Positions 22,591 to 26,857 of a stretch of DNA of 26,857 nt are shown piece by piece (the first letter of the stretch is position 1; each line of letters begins with the position of its first letter). The notes below the pieces were generated by a model that was given only the letters and a program-made list of their open reading frames with translations, was not told the origin of the DNA and ran no database searches. Made by a program: the position numbers and the translations under genes. Source of the DNA: a virus; IMG/VR virus record IMGVR_UViG_3300025294_000025, positions 1 through 26,857 of that record. The stretch is one strand, 5' to 3'.

Positions 22591-23037
22591 CTACGCGGTA
22601 ACATGTCCAAATACAAGATCCCCAAGTATCTTGAGGTCGGCATTGCTGATTCCCAGAAGTTCCCGCTTTGCGTACTGCACTTCGAGTCCGCCCTTGTTCA
22701 CTCGGTCGCGGAGGCCAAATTGATGGATGGCCGCGATGCGCTCGGCGCGCCCAATGAAACTCACCAAAGCGCTATTCGGATCGGACTGCGCCTTCATGAA
22801 GCGCGAAGTGCGCAGGCGCATGAACATCGCGCGGCGGACTCGGCCTGCCTGTTGCCGGAGGCGCGGCTTGCGCGGCTCGTAGGCTGAGCCATCTGGATTG
22901 CGCTGCTCTGCGATCCGAACCGTCTGCCGGCGCCGCAGTTCACTAGCGACGGCACGCAGCAGGGTGCGGCGCTCGCCGGCATCGAGTTTGTGCAGCAGGG
23001 CACTTGCCCAGGCGGTCAGGTCTTCGAGACTGTTCAC
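22591..23037 (-). CDS. S: Tail completion protein S
   Basis: 148 residues (P2 gpS 150) from GTG 23037, overlapping the R stop as GTGA. It matches the virion morphogenesis (gpS) family: RTLLRAVASELRRRQTVRIA at 24-43, NPDGSAYEPRKPRLR near 47-61 and RAERIAAIHQFGLRDRVNKG near 96-115. It is needed for tail completion or joining to the head. It is the last gene of this operon before the accessory gene; no clear terminator follows, only a T5 run without a good stem. Confidence 0.93.
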   Translation of the reverse strand: MNSLEDLTAWASALLHKLDAGERRTLLRAVASELRRRQTVRIAEQRNPDGSAYEPRKPRLRQQAGRVRRAMFMRLRTSRFMKAQSDPNSALVSFIGRAERIAAIHQFGLRDRVNKGGLEVQYAKRELLGISNADLKILGDLVFGHVTA

Positions 23038-23474
23038 GACGCAGGCAGCTTCCAGCCGGATGGGTCGTCGTACTCGTTCGCGGGTTCCGGGGCATGCGTC
23101 ACGTCGTAGCGCCCAGCGGCCACCTTGACGATCACCCTCTCGGTCAGCGGGATCCGCATGAGCAGGTCAACGCAGTTGTGGCTCAGGATGTCCGTCTCGA
23201 ACTTGAAACCATCCGGTTGCCTGTCGGGGTTCGTGAACAGTTCCGGCTGGTTCGCGCGCAGCCACGCCATCACCGGCACCGTGATAGCGTCCGCGCTTTC
23301 CGCAAAGTCGGTCACGAGCAGCGTAAGCGTGTACTGATACTCGAATGAGATCGTCTTCGCACCAGTGGCCACCACGCGGCCTTCCTCCACGAACAGGTGC
23401 AGTTTTTCAGGGTTGCGCTTCAGGTCCGCCACGGCGGCGGTGATCGCGGCACGCAGTTCTACGGGCTTTCTCAT
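23034..23474 (-). CDS. R: Tail completion protein R
   Basis: 146 residues (P2 gpR 155). It has the family's N-terminal helix (RKPVELRAAITAAVADLKRN), then EYQYTLTLLVTDFAESADAI near 45-64 and LRANQPELFTNPDRQPDGFK. It acts as the tail terminator/completion protein at the head-proximal end together with S. It starts at ATG 23474 in an ATGA overlap with the Rz-type spanin gene. Confidence 0.93.
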   Translation of the reverse strand: MRKPVELRAAITAAVADLKRNPEKLHLFVEEGRVVATGAKTISFEYQYTLTLLVTDFAESADAITVPVMAWLRANQPELFTNPDRQPDGFKFETDILSHNCVDLLMRIPLTERVIVKVAAGRYDVTHAPEPANEYDDPSGWKLPAS

Positions 23475-23980
23475 TGCACTGGCTCCCCGATGATCGTCAC
23501 GCCTTGCGCGCGCAGGGTGTCCTGCAGCGCTGTCAGCCGAGCGGCGTTGACGTGGCCGGTGGTGTAGTTGTCGGTGACGGTGCCGGCGACGGCAGAGAGT
23601 GGAAGCCCTGAGGGGGCCGCATCAGCAGCTCCGGGATTCGGATCGAGCACGCTACCGGTGGCGGCGGCGTCGTGCAGGCGGACAAAGCCACCAGGCACAG
23701 TGCAAGCGGCATCAGCTTCGAGCGTGACATAACGGGGAATCTCCTTGACGATGGTGTCGCCCTTCACGCGGATGGTCTGCACGCGGTCGACGTACTTGGT
23801 GACTTCGACAACACCGGCATCGGTGCTGTCGAGCTGGGCGCGCAGCGACGCCACCATGGCTTCCGATGCGTCGGCACGGCGCACGGCTTCCCGGTACCGG
23901 TCGGTGAACCAGGCACCGGCACCGGCCGCCGCCAGCAGGGTGACGACGGTGCCCAGCGCGATAGCGAGCGGCCGGTTCAT
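23471..23980 (-). CDS. lysB: Inner-membrane spanin (Rz/LysB type)
   Basis: 169 residues from ATG 23980, overlapping the endolysin stop as ATGA. One membrane anchor at about 5-25 (LAIALGTVVTLLAAAGAGAW) precedes a periplasmic coiled-coil part (REAVRRADASEAMVASLRAQ, 30-49) and a C-terminal helix (TALQDTLRAQGV). This is the type II, signal-anchor inner spanin, which joins an outer-membrane lipoprotein partner to fuse the two membranes at the end of lysis. The partner is encoded inside this same gene in another frame. Confidence 0.88.
   Translation of the reverse strand: MNRPLAIALGTVVTLLAAAGAGAWFTDRYREAVRRADASEAMVASLRAQLDSTDAGVVEVTKYVDRVQTIRVKGDTIVKEIPRYVTLEADAACTVPGGFVRLHDAAATGSVLDPNPGAADAAPSGLPLSAVAGTVTDNYTTGHVNAARLTALQDTLRAQGVTIIGEPVQ
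23533..23730 (-). CDS. lysC: Outer-membrane spanin lipoprotein (Rz1/LysC type), nested in lysB
   Basis: 65 residues wholly inside the Rz-type gene in a different frame. It has a short lipoprotein signal (MSRSKLMPLALCLVALSAC) with lipobox LSAC and lipidated C19, then a Pro-rich mature chain (TTPPPPVAC at the start; PSPAPSPTTTPPATSTPLG at the end). AAGGAG lies 10 bases before its ATG. Rz1 proteins are small, Pro-rich, outer-membrane lipoproteins that bind Rz. The nested layout is the classical one of lambda Rz/Rz1 and P2 lysB/lysC. Confidence 0.88.
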   Translation of the reverse strand: MSRSKLMPLALCLVALSACTTPPPPVACSIRIPELLMRPPQGFHSLPSPAPSPTTTPPATSTPLG

Positions 23981-24783
23981 GCGGGCACCTGTTCTTCGGC
24001 CTCGTAGCGCGAGAAAGCGCGGGCCAGCTTCACGTCGTAGAGGTTTTCCTTGTACGCCGCGCCGTTGTAGCCAGAGGCAAACGCTGCCCACTTCAGACCC
24101 TTCAGCGCCTTGTGAAGCGTGGGATCCGTTGCAATGAACTGTACGAAGGCGTCGAGCTGCTGGGATTCGCCGCTGCGCATGGCATCGGCAAAGGCATGCA
24201 CGTTGGCATAGCCAAGGCGTTCCCAGTGGTAGCCCATGATCTGAAACAGGCCCCAGCTCGCCGAGGCGAGTGCGCATGCCTGGTCAAGCCCAGCGGCCTG
24301 CGCCAGTCGCATATGCTCCGCGGCCTTACCCATGTATCCGCCGCGTGCCGAGTTGACGATGTTCGGATACTGGCGGGCGAGCTGGTCCGCGTCATGGCCG
24401 GCTGCGCGCAGTTGCCGGTACATGATGTGGCGCTCGAAGAGGATCACCGGCCGGCCGTCAGGCAGGAAGCCCGATCCTTGGCTCTCCACTTCGTTGACCG
24501 CACGGACGGCGGCCAGCTTCACGTCCAGCGTTCTCGCCGCCCGGCGCAGATCCTCGGCGCCGAGGTGGCCGAGGCTGCGCCCGTCGAGCTGCAGGGCCAG
24601 CAGCGTCTTCGGGCCGGCCACGCCATCCATCACCAAGCCGTAGCGAGCCTGCGCCATCACTACGGCAGCGACTGTTGCGTCATCGAATGCACCCGTCAGG
24701 TCGATGCGGGCGCCACGCACGCGCAGCAGGCGCTGCAGCTCGCGTACCTCGGCGCCTACGTCACCGCGTCGCAGTAGCGTCAT
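23977..24783 (-). CDS. Endolysin: peptidoglycan-binding domain plus N-acetylmuramidase
   Basis: 268 residues from ATG 24783 (GGAG 8 bases upstream); a reading to 24894 adds 37 unlikely residues. Residues 4-68 are a PG_binding_1 domain (RRGDVGAEVRELQRLLRVRG, then DGVAGPKTLLALQ). Residues 75-265 are the DUF3380-type muramidase with NEVESQGSGF (catalytic Glu candidates E98 and E100) and SASWGLFQIMGYHWERLGY. It cuts the glycan backbone at lysis. There is no signal peptide or anchor, so it needs a holin. It overlaps the holin-like gene by 23 bases. Confidence 0.92.
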   Translation of the reverse strand: MTLLRRGDVGAEVRELQRLLRVRGARIDLTGAFDDATVAAVVMAQARYGLVMDGVAGPKTLLALQLDGRSLGHLGAEDLRRAARTLDVKLAAVRAVNEVESQGSGFLPDGRPVILFERHIMYRQLRAAGHDADQLARQYPNIVNSARGGYMGKAAEHMRLAQAAGLDQACALASASWGLFQIMGYHWERLGYANVHAFADAMRSGESQQLDAFVQFIATDPTLHKALKGLKWAAFASGYNGAAYKENLYDVKLARAFSRYEAEEQVPA

Positions 24784-25108
24784 GATTGGATCTCCGAAGC
24801 AGGCGCACCAGCAGGGACTCGCCATCACCATCCGGATCGAGGCCGGTAATGCGGAACAGCTCGACCACGTTGCCGCGCACGGCATAGATGGCAATGCAGA
24901 GGACAGCGGTGATGCCGTTCAGCGCCGTCAGTGCCCATTCATAGCGTTCGAACGCTACGCCGATGGCGACGGCACCGGCCATGACGATCAGGGCGTAGGC
25001 CAGCCGTGCGGCCCATGGGCGATGTGCGGCACCGTTGCGGCGGAAGAACAGCAGACGGATGGCGATCAGGGCGCACAGCAGCGCCTGAAACACGTAGAGC
25101 ATCTTCAC
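24761..25108 (-). CDS. Small three-pass membrane protein, holin type
   Basis: 115 residues if started at GTG 25108, which forms a GTGA overlap with the upstream stop and has GGAGG 6 bases before it; ATG 25102 is the alternative (113 residues). Three membrane segments at about 6-22, 36-56 and 60-78, then a charged C-terminus (LLVRLLRRSNHDATATR). It resembles the Phage_holin_3 (three-pass) group. Two membrane proteins in tandem before the endolysin suggest a holin/antiholin pair; which is which cannot be told. Confidence 0.8.
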   Translation of the reverse strand: MKMLYVFQALLCALIAIRLLFFRRNGAAHRPWAARLAYALIVMAGAVAIGVAFERYEWALTALNGITAVLCIAIYAVRGNVVELFRITGLDPDGDGESLLVRLLRRSNHDATATR

Positions 25109-25494
25109 TTCGCACCTCCGTCGCTGTTGCCCCGGAAGAGCGCCACCAGACGGTCGCCGTTGTCGGCAAGCCGAATCAGCGCCAGCAGCAGCTTCACCAG
25201 CACGGCCGAGGCGACCAGCGCACCCACGCCATGGCTGACTTCGGTGTCGGCCGGCAGGATGCGGGCGATCAACGATGCGGCCAGCGGCGCGGCGAGCCAG
25301 CCCATCACGATAGACAGCATGAGGAAGGCAATCTTCTTGCCGGTGGTCAGCTCGTCCGAATTCAGGGCGAAGACTGCGGCGCCAGCGAACGCGCCCAGCA
25401 CTGTGGCCGCGTCGACGCCTGGCACCAGCGTGATCGCCCCGATGCCCGTCACGGCGAGGGCGGCGGTCGAGCTGGCGGAGATGGGTTCTGCCAT
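25105..25494 (-). CDS. Putative phage holin
   Basis: 129 residues from ATG 25494. Hydrophobic segments at about 29-46, 55-78 and 88-109, with the beta-turn-like charged loops NSDELTTGKK and LPADTEVS between them and an R/D/K-rich C-terminus. This is the pattern of the second holin-like protein of betaproteobacterial P2-like phages. It would open the inner membrane and release the muramidase. It follows X by 16 bases. Confidence 0.82.
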   Translation of the reverse strand: MAEPISASSTAALAVTGIGAITLVPGVDAATVLGAFAGAAVFALNSDELTTGKKIAFLMLSIVMGWLAAPLAASLIARILPADTEVSHGVGALVASAVLVKLLLALIRLADNGDRLVALFRGNSDGGAK

Positions 25495-25510
25495 GATTCA
25501 TTCCTTGGGG

Positions 25511-25714
25511 TCAATCCCAGAGCTGGACGCGCTGCACGTCAGCCTGCTGGGGTAGGTCGGGCAGGTCTACGACCGTGCCGTGGGGAAGAACCGGGCCGAG
25601 TTCGGCCAGGCCCCTGTTTGCTTCGAGAACCGCTTCGGTGATGCCGGCGGTCTGGCCGTAGATGCGATGACAGATCGCATCTACGGTGTCGCCCTGCGTG
25701 GCTATTACACGCAT
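25511..25714 (-). CDS. X: Tail protein X (LysM-like)
   Basis: 67 residues, the same length as P2 gpX. ATG 25714 overlaps the L stop by one base (TGATG). The sequence MRVIATQGDTVDAICHRIYG, then ITEAVLEANRGLAELGPVLP and VVDLPDLP is the LysM-like tail X signature. It is thought to attach the tail hub to tape measure or tube parts. Longer in-frame readings upstream only translate L in another frame. Confidence 0.93.
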   Translation of the reverse strand: MRVIATQGDTVDAICHRIYGQTAGITEAVLEANRGLAELGPVLPHGTVVDLPDLPQQADVQRVQLWD

Positions 25715-26181
25715 CAGATCAGCTCCACGGTGCTGCGCGGCCGGCCCACGATGTCGCTTGCGGCCCAGCGCGCGTCGCGCCGCAGATCCTCCACCGCCTG
25801 CATCAGCGCCTCCGCCTTGCGGTCGCCAGCCGCCGTGGCGTCGTAGTCGCGATACCGCTCGATCAGGCCCGCCCGCGCTTCGCAGTACACCGCCCGCAGG
25901 TAGCGATGCGCGTGCGCAGACTTGCCGTCGATCTGCGCCGCCGGCACTGCCACCAGCGTTGCGTAGCCGGCCGCTTGTTGCTCGGCCCGCCACATGGCCA
26001 GATCCGCATTCACGGACAGCGCCGCTTCGACCAGGGCGCCCCGCAGGCGCTCGGCCGTCACTGTGCCGTCCTGCCGCATGGCCTCGGTTGCCGTGTCGAC
26101 ATCGATGTCGGGGAAAAAGCCATCGTTGACGATCTGGCTCTGATCGGATGCGGCCGGCTCGGATGCAAAGAATGAGGACAT
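25714..26181 (-). CDS. L: Head completion/stabilisation protein L
   Basis: 155 residues (P2 gpL 169). Landmarks are FFPDIDVDTATEAMRQDGTV near 23-42, ALSVNADLAMWRAEQ, and the C-terminal AVYCEARAGLIERYRDYDAT with DDLRRD-like helices. It binds the filled head at the connector after DNA packaging. The N-terminus MSSFFASEP has no strong ribosome site. It is separated from M by 111 bases, unusually long for this operon. Confidence 0.92.
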   Translation of the reverse strand: MSSFFASEPAASDQSQIVNDGFFPDIDVDTATEAMRQDGTVTAERLRGALVEAALSVNADLAMWRAEQQAAGYATLVAVPAAQIDGKSAHAHRYLRAVYCEARAGLIERYRDYDATAAGDRKAEALMQAVEDLRRDARWAASDIVGRPRSTVELI

Positions 26182-26292
26182 GGGTACGCAGTCGCTATGT
26201 GGAGGCGGTGGACGGGGTGACCGTTCGGGTTAGCCTTGCGGCGCGCCCTTGGGGCACCCCGTGCCGCCTGATGCGCGGGGTCACGCTCGGTG
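26182..26292 (-). other. GC-rich gap between M and L
   Basis: 111 bases with no gene. The only clear structure is a small stem GGCAC-CCC-GTGCC at 26253-26265 next to other GC-rich runs. There is no TGTTGT-N13-ACAACA dyad, no recognisable promoter and no U-run, so the operon probably reads through. Confidence 0.4.
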
Positions 26293-26857
26293 TCAGCCCT
26301 TGCCTTCCTCCTGAGAGGTGGCGGGGCCGGCATTCTTGATGTCACGCTCCAGGCGTTCGATATCCTTCTTCACGCCCACCTTGTCGTGGAGCTGCAGGGC
26401 ACGCTGGAGCTGGTCGAGTGCAAAGCGCCTGCACGCCTGCTGCTGCACTGCCGTCGGCTGGCTGTCGACCTGACCCAGCGCCACATAGCCCAGCGCCTTG
26501 TGGAGCTTGGCGCGCACTTCGTCGGGCATGTCTTGCCCCTCTACGAGCTGCATCACCTCGGCCAGCGCTTCGGCGTCGACCGGCTGGCCGGCCTCGGCCG
26601 CCTTGATGGCCATCGCGGCGTATTCCTCCGCGATCAGGCACGCTGTGGTGCGCTGGTATTGGTCGGGCATGACCAGGCCGTGACGGATGCCGTAACGCGC
26701 AAGAGGCAGCGCACCGGCAAAGTCGCCGATATCGATGTGCCACACCATGACGGTCATGAACACTTCGTCCTGCACGCCCGTATCCGCGTCCAACGTGCCC
26801 TGCACCCAATCGGCGTACTCGGGCAGCATCTTGCGCTTGGCCTCGGCCTTGCGTTCG
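26293..26857 (-). CDS. M: Terminase endonuclease subunit M (partial, start beyond right edge)
   Basis: The visible 187 codons include all of the conserved body of P2 gpM: DEVFMTVMVWHIDIGDFAGA near the start, ALPLARYGIRHGLVMPDQYQ, MPDEVRAKLHKALGY and the C-terminal GVKKDIERLERDIKNAGP. The frame is open to the window edge (ERKAEAKRKMLPEYADW), in line with the roughly 40-60 N-terminal residues of P2 gpM that are missing here. An ATG at 26829 is internal and not the start. The subunit cuts cos ends together with large subunit P, which lies to the right. Confidence 0.93.
   Translation of the reverse strand, partial: ERKAEAKRKMLPEYADWVQGTLDADTGVQDEVFMTVMVWHIDIGDFAGALPLARYGIRHGLVMPDQYQRTTACLIAEEYAAMAIKAAEAGQPVDAEALAEVMQLVEGQDMPDEVRAKLHKALGYVALGQVDSQPTAVQQQACRRFALDQLQRALQLHDKVGVKKDIERLERDIKNAGPATSQEEGKG

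Noticed and set aside
1-26857. tRNA genes, attachment sites, CRISPR arrays, insertion sequences
   Set aside because: No tRNA-like fold, long terminal duplication, spaced repeat series or transposase was recognised; att sites probably lie outside the window.

Overview
The window is most of a P2-like (Peduovirinae-type) temperate phage genome, almost certainly an integrated prophage. The host looks like a high-GC betaproteobacterium of the Ralstonia/Burkholderia/Cupriavidus kind. This host guess rests on base composition, the style of the early genes (primase-helicase rather than P2 gpA) and the two-holin lysis cassette; no chromosomal flank or att site is visible. Both ends cut genes: an excisionase-like gene on the left and terminase subunit M on the right.

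Right two thirds (10158-26857, all on the minus strand, so transcribed right to left): the late genes in P2 order. They are M, L, X, two small membrane proteins of holin type, a muramidase endolysin, an Rz-type inner spanin with an Rz1-type outer spanin nested in another frame, R, S, [accessory gene], V, W, J, I, H, G-like, [accessory gene], FI, FII, E/E', T, U, D. Most junctions are ATGA/GTGA overlaps. The two accessory genes sit exactly where P2 carries orf30 (between S and V) and Z/fun (between G and FI). Long dyads TGTTGT-N13-ACAACA lie in front of V and of FI and are the best candidates for the binding sites of the phage's own Ogr-type activator. E/E' keeps the classical T-TTT-TTG slippery heptamer. 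The tape-measure gene T has lost the frame near its 3' end.

Middle (7146-10128, plus strand): an XRE-type repressor, followed by a two-gene cassette of lower GC. The cassette encodes a one-pass membrane protein and a 599-residue protein with a PD-(D/E)XK-like nuclease motif. It is the least explained part of the window and the best candidate for a phage-borne defence or exclusion system. The repressor C-terminus and the membrane-protein N-terminus share a short F-x-G-x-VG-x-V-x-x-G motif.

Left (1-7069, minus strand): the early operon. A strong sigma70 promoter (TTGACC-17-GATAAT) with a perfect palindromic operator in its spacer drives three very small genes (two of ribbon-helix-helix type), ogr, a zinc-finger/toprim/helicase replication protein, several small unknown genes, a C5-methylase-like PPCQ protein, a membrane protein with a C-terminal helix-turn-helix and, at the edge, an excisionase-like protein. 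Repressor control of this promoter would therefore also control ogr, linking lysogeny, replication and late gene activation.

No rRNA, tRNA, CRISPR array or insertion sequence was found. All functions are from reading the sequence by eye; no database search was run.
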